Below are positions 35,652-45,659 of a DNA stretch of 64,000 nucleotides, piece after piece. The notes below the pieces were generated by a model that did no database searches, was not told the DNA's origin, and saw nothing but the letters and a program-made list of their open reading frames with translations. This stretch comes from Ideonella livida. Lineage in GTDB: Bacteria; Pseudomonadota; Gammaproteobacteria; Burkholderiales; Burkholderiaceae_C. The first letter of the stretch is position 1. Every line of letters starts with the position of its first letter. The stretch covers positions 1-64,000 of the forward strand of contig NZ_JAAGOH010000001.1 in assembly GCF_010499455.1 (NCBI RefSeq), read 5' to 3'. A program made the translations under genes and the position numbers.

Positions 35652-37325
35652 GTGAACGCCCCCAATCCCGCCCTGGTGCCCGAACGTGCCGCCGCCCGGC
35701 TGCCCCGTCTGCCTCTGTGGCTGCTGTGCGCCGCTTACCTGGTGCCCGGCGTCATCGGCCGCGATCCCTGGCGCAACGCCGACGTCACCTCCTACGCGGT
35801 GATGCTGGGCCTGGCCGAAGGCCGGGCCTCGTGGTGGGCACCCACCCTGGGCGGATTGCCAGCAGACGCCGCCTGGCTGCCCCATTGGCTGGGGGCCTGG
35901 GCGATCCAGGGCGCGGGCGCCTGGCTGGGCCCGGACCTGGCCGTGCGCATTCCTTTCACAGCCCTGCTGGGCCTCACCTTGGCCCTGGTCTGGTACACCA
36001 CCTTCCACCTGGCCCGCACACCCGCCGCCCAGCCGGTGCGATTTGCTTTTGGGGGGGAAGCCCAGCCGGTGGACTATGCCCGCGCCCTGGCCGATGGCGC
36101 GTTGCTGGCGTTCATGGCCTGCCTGGGCCTGCTGCAGCTGGGCCACGAGACCACGCCAGAGCTGGTGCAGCTCAGCCTGGTGGCCTTGCTGTTCTGGGGT
36201 TTGGCGGCCGCGCCGCAGCAGCCGCGGTGGGCCTGGGCGGCGGTCCTGACGGCACCGCTGTTGCTGGCCTTGAGCGGCGCGCCCGCAGTGGGCCTGGGCC
36301 TGACCGGCGCCGCACTGCTGGCTTGCGGACTGTCTCACGCGGCAGACCGGCGCGCTTTGTGCGTGCCGCTGGCCCTGGCCTGGGTGGGCAGCGCGGGCCT
36401 GTCCTCCGTGGCCCACACCTGGGTCTGGCGTGTGGCTTTGCCCGACCAGGCCCATGAACTGCTCAGCCTGGTCACTCTCCTGGCCTGGTTCACCTGGCCG
36501 GTCTGGCCGCTGGCCGTCTGGACGATCTGGAAGTGGCGCCGGCAATGGCGGCAAGCGCACATCCTGCTGCCCTTGGCCATGGGACTGCCAGCCCTGCTGG
36601 CCTGCGTGGCCATGGGCGGCAGCGACCGGGCCCTGCTGCTGGCCCTGCCCGCCATGGCGGCCCTGACCGCCTTTGCGCTGCCCACGCTCAACCGCAGCGC
36701 CAGCGCCGCCATCGATTGGTTTTCGGTGTTCTTTTTCTCGCTGGCGGCGCTGGCGGTGTGGATCACCTACAGCTCGGTGCAGTGGCAGCTGCCGGCCAAG
36801 CCCCTGGCCAACATCATGCGGCTGGCGCCAGGTTTCAGCCCGAGCTTCAATGCCCTGGAGCTGGGGGCTGCCGTGCTGGCCACCGCCGCCTGGATCTACC
36901 TGGTGCGCTGGCGCACCGCGCGTCACCGGCATCCGCTGTGGAAGAGCCTGGTGCTACCCGCCTCGGGCGTGGCGCTGTCCTGGCTGCTCACCATGACGCT
37001 GCTGTTGCCGGTGCTGGACTACGCACGCAGCCCGCGGGCGGTCTTCAGCCAGGTGGTCCGCCACACCCAGGCTCAGGGTGGCTGCGTGCTGGCTGCCGCC
37101 CTGCCCCGCCCTCATCTGGCGGCGCTGGAGGTGTTCGGCCATCAGCCGGTGCAAGCCTTGGCCAGCTGGCAGGACATTCCTGCTGCGGCGCAGGCGCCCT
37201 GCGCCTCGCTGGTGCTGCAAACCCGGCAGCCCGCCCAGCCGCCGGTACTGGACGGATGGCGTCTGGCGGCGCGGGTGCGCCGGCCCACCGAGCGCAACGA
37301 GGTGACCTGGGTCTACACCCGCTGA
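35652..37325 (+). CDS. Multi-pass membrane protein, ArnT/PMT-like glycosyltransferase
   Basis: This 557-residue protein has ten or more hydrophobic segments. The opening (LLCAAYLVPGVIGRDPWRNAD) matches the GT-C glycosyltransferase pattern, where an acidic residue in the first periplasmic loop is catalytic (GRDPWRNAD here). A soluble C-terminal region of about 90 residues follows the last membrane segment (GGCVLAAALPRPHLAALEVF). The family moves sugars from polyprenyl-phosphate carriers onto lipids or proteins at the periplasmic face; the acceptor here is unknown. The start is GTG 35652. Its 3' end overlaps the convergent phoR gene by 13 bp. Confidence 0.75.
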   Translation: MNAPNPALVPERAAARLPRLPLWLLCAAYLVPGVIGRDPWRNADVTSYAVMLGLAEGRASWWAPTLGGLPADAAWLPHWLGAWAIQGAGAWLGPDLAVRIPFTALLGLTLALVWYTTFHLARTPAAQPVRFAFGGEAQPVDYARALADGALLAFMACLGLLQLGHETTPELVQLSLVALLFWGLAAAPQQPRWAWAAVLTAPLLLALSGAPAVGLGLTGAALLACGLSHAADRRALCVPLALAWVGSAGLSSVAHTWVWRVALPDQAHELLSLVTLLAWFTWPVWPLAVWTIWKWRRQWRQAHILLPLAMGLPALLACVAMGGSDRALLLALPAMAALTAFALPTLNRSASAAIDWFSVFFFSLAALAVWITYSSVQWQLPAKPLANIMRLAPGFSPSFNALELGAAVLATAAWIYLVRWRTARHRHPLWKSLVLPASGVALSWLLTMTLLLPVLDYARSPRAVFSQVVRHTQAQGGCVLAAALPRPHLAALEVFGHQPVQALASWQDIPAAAQAPCASLVLQTRQPAQPPVLDGWRLAARVRRPTERNEVTWVYTR

Positions 37326-38629
37326 TCGCGGCAGCGGTTGCCGGGGAGCAGGAGCTTGAACTCCGAGCCCTTGCCCAATTCGCTGCGCACCACCAGCTCG
37401 CCACCATGCCGCTGCACCACATGCTTGACAATGGACAGGCCCAGACCGGTGCCGCCGGTCTCGCGTGAGCGGCTGCTGTCGACCCGGTAGAAACGTTCGG
37501 TCAGGCGAGGCAGGTGCTCCGGGGCGATGCCGGGGCCGGTGTCCCGCACGGCCACCCACAAGCCACCTTCCGGCCGGCGCTGCGCGCTGACCGAAATCTC
37601 GCCGCCGGCCGGCGTGTAGCGCACCGCGTTGTTGACCAGGTTGACGATGGCGCTCTGCAGCTCGGCCTCGTTGCCGGCCACCTCCAGGTCCTCACCCCAG
37701 TCAAAGTGCAGGACATGCCGGCCGGCCGAGAGCCCCTGGGCTTCCGCCTGCACCGCCTCACCCAAGCGGGCCAGTGCCAGCCAGTGGTCAGACGGCGGCC
37801 GAGGACTGCCCTCCAGCCGGGCCAGGGCCAGCAGGTCGCCCACCAGGGCCTGCATGCGTTGGGTCTGCTGAGTCATGAGGCTGAGGACCCGGCCACGCTC
37901 GGCGTCGGACAGCGGCAGGTTGACCATGGTCTCGACAAAACCTGATAGGACGGTCAGCGGGGTCCGGATCTCATGCGAGACATTGGCCACGAAGTCGCGG
38001 CGCATGGCCTCGTTGCGTTCGCGCTCGGTGATGTCCTGGGTCAGGAGCAGGCGCTCGCCCTCGCCAAAGGCCCGCAAGGTGACCTGCAGCAGACCCGGCT
38101 GGCCCGGACGCTGGAAGGTCACCACCTGCTCGGTGGCGCCCTCATGCAGGGCCTGCACGAAGGTGGGGGCACGGACCAGGTTGGTGATGCGCTGCAGGCG
38201 GTCGCGCTCGCGGTCGAGGTTCAGATGCTCGGCCGCCACCAGGCTGCACCAAGTAATCTGCTCCTGGGCATCGATGAGCAGCACCCCATTGGGCGACGCC
38301 TCGATGGCCCTTAGAAAATGGGCCAGGTGGCTCTGGGCCTTGCGGATCTCCTGGTCCTGCTGCCGCAGGACACGCTCGGTACGCAGGGCTACGCCCCCCC
38401 AGAAGCCACTCTCCAGCGGCGCGCTGCCCTGGGGCTCACGGCTGATCCAGCGCAGCACCAGGTAGCCGCGCCAGGCATCCAGCCCGACGAGCAAACCCAG
38501 CGGCAGGGCCACCCCGACCAGGGCGCCCACCAAGGTCAAGCCGGCCCAGCGCCCCAGGAAGAAGCCCGCCAGCGCACCCAGCGAGCAGGCCACGGTGACG
38601 CTGAGCAAGCGCGAGAAGATCCAGAACAT
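37313..38629 (-). CDS. phoR: Phosphate regulon sensor kinase PhoR
   Basis: This 438-residue membrane kinase signals phosphate limitation to PhoB through contact with PstB and PhoU. Two membrane segments near the N-terminus (within residues 5-55) are followed by a PAS domain (about 105-200, ASPNGVLLIDAQEQITWCS). The kinase core has H219 in NVSHEIRTPLTVLSGFVET, N-box IVNLVNNAVRYTPAGG, and G-box GGTGLGLSIVKHVVQRHGG. ATG 38629 was chosen by alignment to the PhoR start. It is last in the minus-strand series pstSCAB-phoU-phoB-phoR, 100 bp after phoB, and overlaps the convergent glycosyltransferase-like gene. Confidence 0.95.
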   Translation of the reverse strand: MFWIFSRLLSVTVACSLGALAGFFLGRWAGLTLVGALVGVALPLGLLVGLDAWRGYLVLRWISREPQGSAPLESGFWGGVALRTERVLRQQDQEIRKAQSHLAHFLRAIEASPNGVLLIDAQEQITWCSLVAAEHLNLDRERDRLQRITNLVRAPTFVQALHEGATEQVVTFQRPGQPGLLQVTLRAFGEGERLLLTQDITERERNEAMRRDFVANVSHEIRTPLTVLSGFVETMVNLPLSDAERGRVLSLMTQQTQRMQALVGDLLALARLEGSPRPPSDHWLALARLGEAVQAEAQGLSAGRHVLHFDWGEDLEVAGNEAELQSAIVNLVNNAVRYTPAGGEISVSAQRRPEGGLWVAVRDTGPGIAPEHLPRLTERFYRVDSSRSRETGGTGLGLSIVKHVVQRHGGELVVRSELGKGSEFKLLLPGNRCRDQRV

Positions 38630-38729
38630 GAGGTGGAGAGTGGACCGCGGCGACGCCGCATTGAAGGGAAGAAATGCGCGGCCCGGCGGCGCCACCAGGC
38701 CGCAGGCTCTCGGACCGGCGGGCGATGGC

Positions 38730-39428
38730 TCAGGCCGTCTGCGGGAACTGCTGGGTCAGGCGGTAACCCGCGCCGCGCACGGTCTCGATCATCTGGGCGC
38801 ATTGGGCGGGCTGCAGCGCCTCGCGCAGCCGCTTGACATGCACATCCACCGTGCGCTCTTCAATGAAGACGTGATCCCCCCAGACGCGGTCCAGCAGCTG
38901 GGCCCGGCTGTGGACCCGCTCGGGATGGCTCAGGAAGAAGTGCAGCAGGCGGAACTCGGTGGGACCGAGCTTGAGCTCGGTTCCTGCCCGGCTGACGCGG
39001 CGCGTGGTGGGGTCCAGGCGCAATCCGGCCACCTCCACCGCAGCGTCCAGCGCCTCAGGCAGGCGGCGCCGCAGCAAGGCGCGGATGCGGGCCAGCAACT
39101 CCTGGGTGGAGAAGGGCTTGGTGAGGTAGTCGTCCGCACCAGCGTCCAGGCCCGCCACCTTGTCGGCTTCATCGGCCCGGGCGGTGAGCATGATGATGGG
39201 CAGGTCACGGGTGCGCGAATCGGCGCGCCAGCGGCGGGCCAATGCCACGCCCGACTGCCCCGGCAGCATCCAGTCCAGAAGCACGAGGTCGGGCAGCACG
39301 CCGTCCACGGCCACGCTGGCTTGGTCGGCGGTTTCCGCCAGGGTCACGTCGAAGCCGGCATGCCTGAGGTTGATGGCGATCAGTTCCGCGATGGCGGATT
39401 CGTCCTCGACGACGAGCACGAGCGGCAT
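38730..39428 (-). CDS. phoB: Phosphate regulon response regulator PhoB
   Basis: This 232-residue OmpR-type regulator has a receiver domain with E8/D9, D52 in LVLLDWMLPGQSG and K104 in YLTKPF. The winged-helix domain contains LGPTEFRLLHFFLSHPERVH and the recognition helix region ERTVDVHVKRLREALQP. RTVDVHVKRLR is the classic PhoB DNA-contact signature. It should bind the Pho box upstream of pstS in this window. It lies 23 bp after phoU. Confidence 0.97.
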   Translation of the reverse strand: MPLVLVVEDESAIAELIAINLRHAGFDVTLAETADQASVAVDGVLPDLVLLDWMLPGQSGVALARRWRADSRTRDLPIIMLTARADEADKVAGLDAGADDYLTKPFSTQELLARIRALLRRRLPEALDAAVEVAGLRLDPTTRRVSRAGTELKLGPTEFRLLHFFLSHPERVHSRAQLLDRVWGDHVFIEERTVDVHVKRLREALQPAQCAQMIETVRGAGYRLTQQFPQTA

Positions 39429-39451
39429 GGTCTTCTCCTGGGGCGTAGGGG

Positions 39452-40165
39452 TCAGCTGCGGCGGGTGGCGATGGACTCCACCGCCTCCACCGGGTTGTGG
39501 CGCACGTCGGTGCCCTTGACCACGTAGATGATCTGCTCGGCCAGGTTCTTGGCATGGTCGCCCACGCGCTCGATGGCCTTGGCCATGAAGATCAGGTCGA
39601 TGCTGGCGGAGATGGTGCGCGGGTCTTCCATCATGTAGGTGATGAGCTTGCGCATCAGGCCATCGAACTCGGCGTCGATCTGGTTGTCCTGCTTGATGAT
39701 CTCCACCGCCTGGTTCACATCCAGGCGGGCGAAGGCGTCCAGCGCCTTGCGCAGCGAGGCCACGGCCAACTGGGCCTCGAACTCCAGGTCACTGACCGGC
39801 AGACGCAGGCGGCCGAACACTCCGGTGTTGAGCAGGTGCTGCACGGTGCGCGCGATGCGGGCGGCCTCGTCCCCCACGCGCTCCAGGTTGCCGATGGTCT
39901 TGGAGATGGCGATGAGCAGGCGCAGGTCACGCGCGGTGGGCTGGCGACGGGCGATGATCGCCGAGAGGTCGGCATCGATGTCCACCTCCATCTGGTTGAC
40001 CCGTCCTTCCGCGGCGATGACCTGCGCCGCGGTCTCGCCGCTGGAGTGGGCCAGCGCGTACAGGGCCTGGGCCACCTGGGCTTCGACCAGCCCGCCCATT
40101 TCGAGCACGCGGGTGGAGACGCCGCTGAGCTCGGCGTCGAACTGGGTGGAGAGGTGCTTGTCCAT
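39452..40165 (-). CDS. phoU: Phosphate signalling protein PhoU
   Basis: This 237-residue all-helical cytoplasmic protein couples the Pst transporter to PhoR and keeps the regulon off when phosphate is plentiful. Both PhoU repeats are visible: LRLLIAISKTIGNLERVGDE in the first and IDLIFMAKAIERVGDHAKN in the second. The acidic ERVGDEA/ERVGDHA motifs bind metal in the family. ATG 40165 is the canonical start (MDKHLSTQFD). It lies between pstB and phoB. Confidence 0.96.
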   Translation of the reverse strand: MDKHLSTQFDAELSGVSTRVLEMGGLVEAQVAQALYALAHSSGETAAQVIAAEGRVNQMEVDIDADLSAIIARRQPTARDLRLLIAISKTIGNLERVGDEAARIARTVQHLLNTGVFGRLRLPVSDLEFEAQLAVASLRKALDAFARLDVNQAVEIIKQDNQIDAEFDGLMRKLITYMMEDPRTISASIDLIFMAKAIERVGDHAKNLAEQIIYVVKGTDVRHNPVEAVESIATRRS

Positions 40166-40206
40166 GGGATGACTGGGTTGGGGGTGGAGGCGGAAGTCCG
40201 CAGGCA

Positions 40207-41004
40207 TCAGCCGAAGCGGCCGGTGATGTAGTCCTCGGTTTCTTTCCGCAGGGGCTTCATGAAGATGTCGCGGGTGGCACCGTATTCGATCAACTCGCCC
40301 AGGTACATGTAGGCCACATAGTCAGAGACGCGTGCCGCCTGCTGCATGTTGTGGGTCACGATCAGGATGGTGACCTTCTTCTTGAGTTCGGTGACCAGCT
40401 CTTCGATGGAGCCGGTGGCGATGGGGTCCAGCGCCGAGGTCGGCTCGTCAAACAGGATGATCTCGGGATCGGTGGCCAGGGCGCGTGCGATGCACAGGCG
40501 CTGCTGCTGGCCACCCGAGAGGTTGACCGCAGACTCATCCAAACGGTCGCGCACTTCCTCCCAGAGGGCGCCGCCCTTGAGCGCGGCCTCGACCTTGTCT
40601 TCGATATAGGTGCGGTTGCGCTCGCCGCGCACGCGCAGGCCGTAGGCCACGTTCTCAAAGATGGTCTTGGGGAAGGGGTTGGGCTTCTGGAAGACCATGG
40701 AGATGCGCATGCGCACCTCGATGGGGTCGACCTGGTGGTCCAGCAGGTTCACCGCATCGGGGAGCAGCTGGATCGTGCCGTCATAGCGGTGACCGGGATA
40801 GAGGTCGTGCATGCGGTTGAAACAGCGCAGGAAGGTGCTCTTGCCACAGCCCGACGGGCCGATCAGGGCCGTCACCCGGTTCTCATACACCGGCATCGAA
40901 ATGCCCTTCAAGGCCTTGAAGGCGCCGTAGTAGAAGTCCAGGGCCTTGGCCTCGGCCTTCAAGGGCGGCGGATTGTTCGGCAGGGTGATGGTGGAGGTGG
41001 TCAT
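40207..41004 (-). CDS. pstB: Phosphate ABC transporter ATP-binding protein
   Basis: This 265-residue ATPase powers phosphate import by the Pst complex. It has Walker [22 protein letters not shown]-loop [20 protein letters not shown], signature [17 protein letters not shown] and Walker [18 protein letters not shown]. The segment [19 protein letters not shown] is PstB-specific. Normal length and intact. Confidence 0.98.
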   Translation of the reverse strand: MTTSTITLPNNPPPLKAEAKALDFYYGAFKALKGISMPVYENRVTALIGPSGCGKSTFLRCFNRMHDLYPGHRYDGTIQLLPDAVNLLDHQVDPIEVRMRISMVFQKPNPFPKTIFENVAYGLRVRGERNRTYIEDKVEAALKGGALWEEVRDRLDESAVNLSGGQQQRLCIARALATDPEIILFDEPTSALDPIATGSIEELVTELKKKVTILIVTHNMQQAARVSDYVAYMYLGELIEYGATRDIFMKPLRKETEDYITGRFG

Positions 41005-41053
41005 GGAGCTGCTCGGGAGAAGTCGTTGCGGAGGCGGGTGGCGCGAAGGCCTC

Positions 41054-42019
41054 TCACCACTTGATGTTCTTGCGCAGGCGGTAGCGCAGCCAGATCGCCA
41101 GGGCGTTCATGCCCACGGTCATGAAGACCAGCACGAAGCTGGCGGCGGCCGCGTTCTGGTGAAAGGCCGGGTCCGGACGCGAGGTCCAGTTGAAGATCTG
41201 GATCGGCATCACAGTGAAACCGGAGAAGGCCCAGTCGAACAGGCCGGCCGGCGGGTCACCCATGAACGGGGCCGGCGGCAGGAAGGCGATGAAGGTCAGA
41301 GCGCCAATGGTGATGATGGGAGCGGTCTCGCCAATGGCCCGGGCCATGCCGATGATCACGCCGGTCAGGATGCCGGGCATGCCGTAGGGCACCAGGTGAT
41401 GGCTGACCACCTGCCACTGCGAGGCGCCACAGCCGTAGGCGGCCTCTCGGATGTGCTGCGGGATGGCGCGCAGGGCTTCCCGGGTGGTCACGATCACGAT
41501 GGGCAGGATCAGCAGGGCCAGCGTCAGACCGGCCGACAGGATGCTCTGGCCCAGGCCGAAGGTGTAGACGAACAGGCCCAGGGCCAGCAGGCCATACACG
41601 ATCGAAGGCACGCCGGCGAGGTTGGTGATGTTGATCTCGATGACGTCAGTCACCCAGTTCTTGCGGGCGTACTCTTCCAGGTAGATTGCCCCTGCAATGC
41701 CCACCGGCACGGCGATCAGCGCCGTGACGGTCATCACCAGCAGCGAACCCACCCATGCCGACAGGATGCCGGCCTGCCCGGCGCGGCGCGACGGAAAGTT
41801 CGTGAAGAACTCGCTGTTCAGGCGCGGGATGCCATCCAGGGCCATGCCGGTGAACAGTGCAGCCAAGGTCAGGATGCCGATGGCCAGGGCCAGCAGGCCC
41901 AGCGTGGCAAACAGCACGTCGTAGCGCTTGGCCGCGCGGATCAGGGCGCGCATCTCCTCGGCATTGAGGGTGCTGCGCCGGGCGGCCACAGGAGCCGTGG
42001 TCTTGGGGGACGGGGTCAT
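41054..42019 (-). CDS. pstA: Phosphate ABC transporter permease PstA
   Basis: This 321-residue permease has about six membrane segments, the first from [20 protein letters not shown]. The ABC coupling loop is in [20 protein letters not shown], which docks on PstB. It pairs with PstC to form the phosphate channel. It starts one base after the pstC stop and precedes pstB by 49 bp, one operon. Confidence 0.96.
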   Translation of the reverse strand: MTPSPKTTAPVAARRSTLNAEEMRALIRAAKRYDVLFATLGLLALAIGILTLAALFTGMALDGIPRLNSEFFTNFPSRRAGQAGILSAWVGSLLVMTVTALIAVPVGIAGAIYLEEYARKNWVTDVIEINITNLAGVPSIVYGLLALGLFVYTFGLGQSILSAGLTLALLILPIVIVTTREALRAIPQHIREAAYGCGASQWQVVSHHLVPYGMPGILTGVIIGMARAIGETAPIITIGALTFIAFLPPAPFMGDPPAGLFDWAFSGFTVMPIQIFNWTSRPDPAFHQNAAAASFVLVFMTVGMNALAIWLRYRLRKNIKW

Positions 42020-42020
42020 G

Positions 42021-42980
42021 TCAATAGGCCTCGCGGAACTTGCGGCGCATCCAGTAGCCCAGCATGTTGAAGCTCAGGGTGAGCATCATCAGCGTCAGGC
42101 CGGCGGCGAAGATGGTCTGGTAGCCCACCGAACCATGGGGCAGGTCGCCCAGGGCCACCTGCACGATGAAGGAGGTGATGGTGGCGGCCGGCTCGGTCGG
42201 GTCCAGCGTCAGGTTGGGCTGCATGCCGGCGGCCACCGCCAGGATCATGGTCTCGCCCACGGCTCGGGAGATACCCAGGATATAGGCCGAGGCGATGCCC
42301 GAGAACGCGGCGGGCACTACCACCTTCACGGCGGTCTGCAGCCGGGTGGCCCCCATGGCGTAGGAGCCTTCGCGCAGGCTCATGGGCACCGCACGCATCG
42401 CATCCTCGGACAGCGAGGACACGTAGGGAATGATCATGATGCCCATGACCAGGCCGGCCGACAGCACGTTAAAACCCGGCAGCTCCGGCATCAGGCGCTG
42501 CAGCATCGGTGTGACGAACAGCAGGGCGAAGTAGCCGTAGATGATGGTCGGCACCCCGGAGAGCAGCTCCAGGATGGGCTTGAGCGTCTCACGGGTACGG
42601 TGGCCGGCGAACTCCGAGAGGTAGATCGCGATGATGGTGCCCAGCGGGATGGCAATGAGCAGCGCCACGCCGGAACTGCTCAAGGTGCCGGCCAGCAGCA
42701 CACGGATGCCGAAGTGCGCATCCTCGAACAGCGGGGTCCACTGGTCATCGGTGATGAAGTCCCACACGGAGACGTGGCTGAAGAAGGCCAGGCTCTCCTT
42801 GAGCAGGATGTAGACGATGCCGACCGTGGTGAACACCGAGACGCAGGCCGCCAGCAGCAGCACAGCCTCGATGGCGCGTTCGCGGCGCTTGCGACGCGCC
42901 TTGGCCAGCGCCAGTTCAGCCAGTCGGGCCTCGCCCGTGGACCCCAGGATGGGGGCCGGAGCGGCGGTGGTGGAGCTCAT
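42021..42980 (-). CDS. pstC: Phosphate ABC transporter permease PstC
   Basis: This 319-residue permease has about six membrane segments (first from AIEAVLLLAACVSVFTTVGI) and the coupling loop SEDAMRAVPMSLREGSYAMG. The segment IYLSEFAGHRTRETLKPILE is typical of PstC. ATG 42980 is preferred; an in-frame GTG at 43001 would add seven residues. It follows pstS by 59 bp, with a hairpin between that could lower its expression relative to pstS. Confidence 0.95.
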   Translation of the reverse strand: MSSTTAAPAPILGSTGEARLAELALAKARRKRRERAIEAVLLLAACVSVFTTVGIVYILLKESLAFFSHVSVWDFITDDQWTPLFEDAHFGIRVLLAGTLSSSGVALLIAIPLGTIIAIYLSEFAGHRTRETLKPILELLSGVPTIIYGYFALLFVTPMLQRLMPELPGFNVLSAGLVMGIMIIPYVSSLSEDAMRAVPMSLREGSYAMGATRLQTAVKVVVPAAFSGIASAYILGISRAVGETMILAVAAGMQPNLTLDPTEPAATITSFIVQVALGDLPHGSVGYQTIFAAGLTLMMLTLSFNMLGYWMRRKFREAY

Positions 42981-43011
42981 GTCTGGGGTTTCTTTCTGCA
43001 CGGTCGGTCAG

Positions 43012-43031
43012 GGGAGGGTCTGCGCCCTCCC
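43012..43031 (-). other. Intercistronic hairpin between pstS and pstC
   Basis: GGGAGGG (43012-43018) pairs with CCCTCCC (43025-43031) around a six-base loop, eight bases after pstS. There is no T tract. Such hairpins often protect upstream binding-protein mRNA from decay, which would fit the higher need for PstS (inference). Confidence 0.5.
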
Positions 43032-43039
43032 GGGCCTCA

Positions 43040-44035
<996 letters not shown>

Positions 44036-44119
44036 GGAAAGGCCTCTATCAGGAGGAAAGTGGACGATGGGTGCGCCGTCCGCGCCACGCCGCCAGGACA
44101 CTTGGCAGCACATGCGGTC

Positions 44120-44153
44120 AGCTTAGGAAGTCGCCATGACAGCTTTGTGACAC
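44120..44153 (-). promoter_or_regulatory. Pho box and -10 of the pst operon
   Basis: On the minus strand GTGTCAC and CTGTCAT are separated by four bases (AAAG), the 7-4-7 pattern of a PhoB site (44136-44153). A -10-like TAAGCT (44120-44125) begins ten bases downstream, the usual distance in PhoB-dependent promoters that lack a -35. Further TGTCA half-sites continue upstream to about 44185. Confidence 0.85.
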
Positions 44154-44223
44154 TGTCATATGACACCGTCACATAAGGTGTCGATGGCGTGCGGGTCAAA
44201 CAGGGATTGCAGGGGTAGTCGGC

Positions 44224-44547
44224 TCAACGGGCCAGCTGGCACAGGCGGCCCTGCACCTTGTCGTGGTGGAACAGCGCCAGGCCGTCCGCCCCTTCGGTGA
44301 CCAGGCGGTAGCCCTCACCGGTGTACACACCCTGCGCGCTGCGCGCCAGCTCGGCCGAACCATGGAGGGCACGCACCCGCACCGAGCTGCCGTCTTCCTG
44401 GAAACGGGCCTGGAAGGTCTTGCCGTCTTCGCAGTTCACACGGCCGAACTGGCCGGCGGCAAAACCCGCCGGCAGGGTGGGCGCGCTGCTGCAGGCCACC
44501 AGGCCCAGGACGGAGGCGAGGCAGGCAAAGGCAAGGAAGGATTTCAC
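44224..44547 (-). CDS. Small lipoprotein of unknown function
   Basis: This 107-residue protein has a type II signal (VKSFLAFACLASVLGLVACS) with lipobox LVAC, so the mature part is anchored by Cys and about 90 residues long. The mature domain includes FGRVNCEDGKTFQARFQEDG and ends GRLCQLAR; its two cysteines may pair. It resembles small MliC-like lipoproteins in size and in the CxDGxxF pattern, but I cannot assign it. The start is GTG 44547, supported by GGAG nine bases upstream and by the signal peptide. Repeated ACATGAC elements lie upstream. Confidence 0.75.
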   Translation of the reverse strand: MKSFLAFACLASVLGLVACSSAPTLPAGFAAGQFGRVNCEDGKTFQARFQEDGSSVRVRALHGSAELARSAQGVYTGEGYRLVTEGADGLALFHHDKVQGRLCQLAR

Positions 44548-44590
44548 GGTCTTACTCCAAGTGGATCGGGATGCCGCCAGTGTTGCGACC

Positions 44591-44632
44591 GCACATGACA
44601 CGTCTGTGAATCACATGACGGCGTCACATGAC
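44591..44632. repeat. Three ACATGAC elements upstream of the lipoprotein gene
   Basis: ACATGAC occurs at 44593, 44613 and 44626. The last lies in GTCACATGAC (44623-44632), an almost palindromic element matching GTCATATGAC (44155-44164) near the pstS Pho box. Spacings of 20 and 13 bp are not the 11-bp PhoB register. This is probably a regulatory site, factor unknown. Confidence 0.45.
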
Positions 44633-44666
44633 CGCGTCACGCCCCTGCCCTCACGTGTCGGTCATC

Positions 44667-45572
44667 TCAAGCGCGACGCACGCCACCCTTGGTGGCCTCG
44701 TGCTGGGCCACAACACGCCGGGCCAGCACCATCAGCGACTGGGCGATGCGGTCGGTGGTGGTGGCGATCTGCGGCAGGCGCTGGCCGTCCTTGGCCAGGC
44801 CATCCTCGCCCAACGCAGCGCTGAACAGGATCCACTGGTGGCGCACCAGCTCCAACTCCTCCTGCATGGCCGGGCTGCGCTGGCTCAGGCCCGAGACGGA
44901 CTCCAGCGCCGAGCGGAACTCCACCAGGGTCTGGCGCGCATCCACGCGCAGCGCCTCAGTGCGCTGCCCCCGCGCGGCGGCAAAGTTGAGCTTGCCCACG
45001 CGCAGCACCATGGCGGCGGCGCGGGTGAGCAGGTCCACCGTGGAGGCCGTGCCGGTGTCCACAAACTCGTTGGACAGGCCGGTGTTGACGAAGCTGAGTT
45101 GAGCCGCCAGGGCTTCGCTGCTCTGGTAGCACTCTTCCAGGTCACGCGGGCTGAGCTGACCCAGCGGCTTGCCAGCCAAGGCAAGCAAGCTGAACGCGCC
45201 GTCGCCCACACGGGCCAGCTGACCCTTGCGGCGGGCGCTCAGGCTGGCGTCGGCGGTCAGGGAGGAAATGGCCGCCTCGGCGCGACTGCGCTCGCGCAGC
45301 AGTTCACCGGCGGCACGCTCGGCGTCGGCGCCAGCCACACGCTCAAATTGCAGCTTGGCCAGACGCTCGACCGCCACCCGCAACTCGGCGGCCGACATCA
45401 GGGCAGCACTGCTCTGGGCGGCTGCGGGCGCGGCGGATGCCGCCACGGCACAAGCCAGAGCCAGCAGCGCCTGCCGCCATCCCTTCAGGTGCGGGCCGGA
45501 GGTGGCGCCACGGACAGGACGCGGGCGCGCCCCGGACACGGTGGCAAGGAAGGAAGGCTTGAAATCTCGCAT
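44667..45572 (-). CDS. Exported protein with PilJ-type (type IV pili MCP) N-terminal domains
   Basis: This 301-residue protein has a long basic leader and then a Sec signal (QALLALACAVAASAAPAAAQ). The remainder is helical and matches the pattern of the PilJ N-terminal sensing domain (AALMSAAELRVAVERLAKLQ, then NFAAARGQRTEALRVDARQT). There is no membrane anchor after the signal and no methyl-accepting cytoplasmic domain, so it is probably periplasmic. ATG 45572 was used; GTG 45581 is three codons upstream. It lies between the lipoprotein gene and glmM on the same strand. Function is open. Confidence 0.72.
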   Translation of the reverse strand: MRDFKPSFLATVSGARPRPVRGATSGPHLKGWRQALLALACAVAASAAPAAAQSSAALMSAAELRVAVERLAKLQFERVAGADAERAAGELLRERSRAEAAISSLTADASLSARRKGQLARVGDGAFSLLALAGKPLGQLSPRDLEECYQSSEALAAQLSFVNTGLSNEFVDTGTASTVDLLTRAAAMVLRVGKLNFAAARGQRTEALRVDARQTLVEFRSALESVSGLSQRSPAMQEELELVRHQWILFSAALGEDGLAKDGQRLPQIATTTDRIAQSLMVLARRVVAQHEATKGGVRRA

Positions 45573-45659
45573 GGTGTGCACCCCAACTGGACGGGGCGCA
45601 CTCTAGCGACGGGGCGTGACAAATTCACGAATCCGGCCCGCCTCTGTGACCACAGGCAT

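Noticed and set aside
44591-44640. A canonical Pho box before the lipoprotein gene
   Set aside because: The repeats are 13 and 20 bp apart, not 11, so only a generic repeat was annotated.
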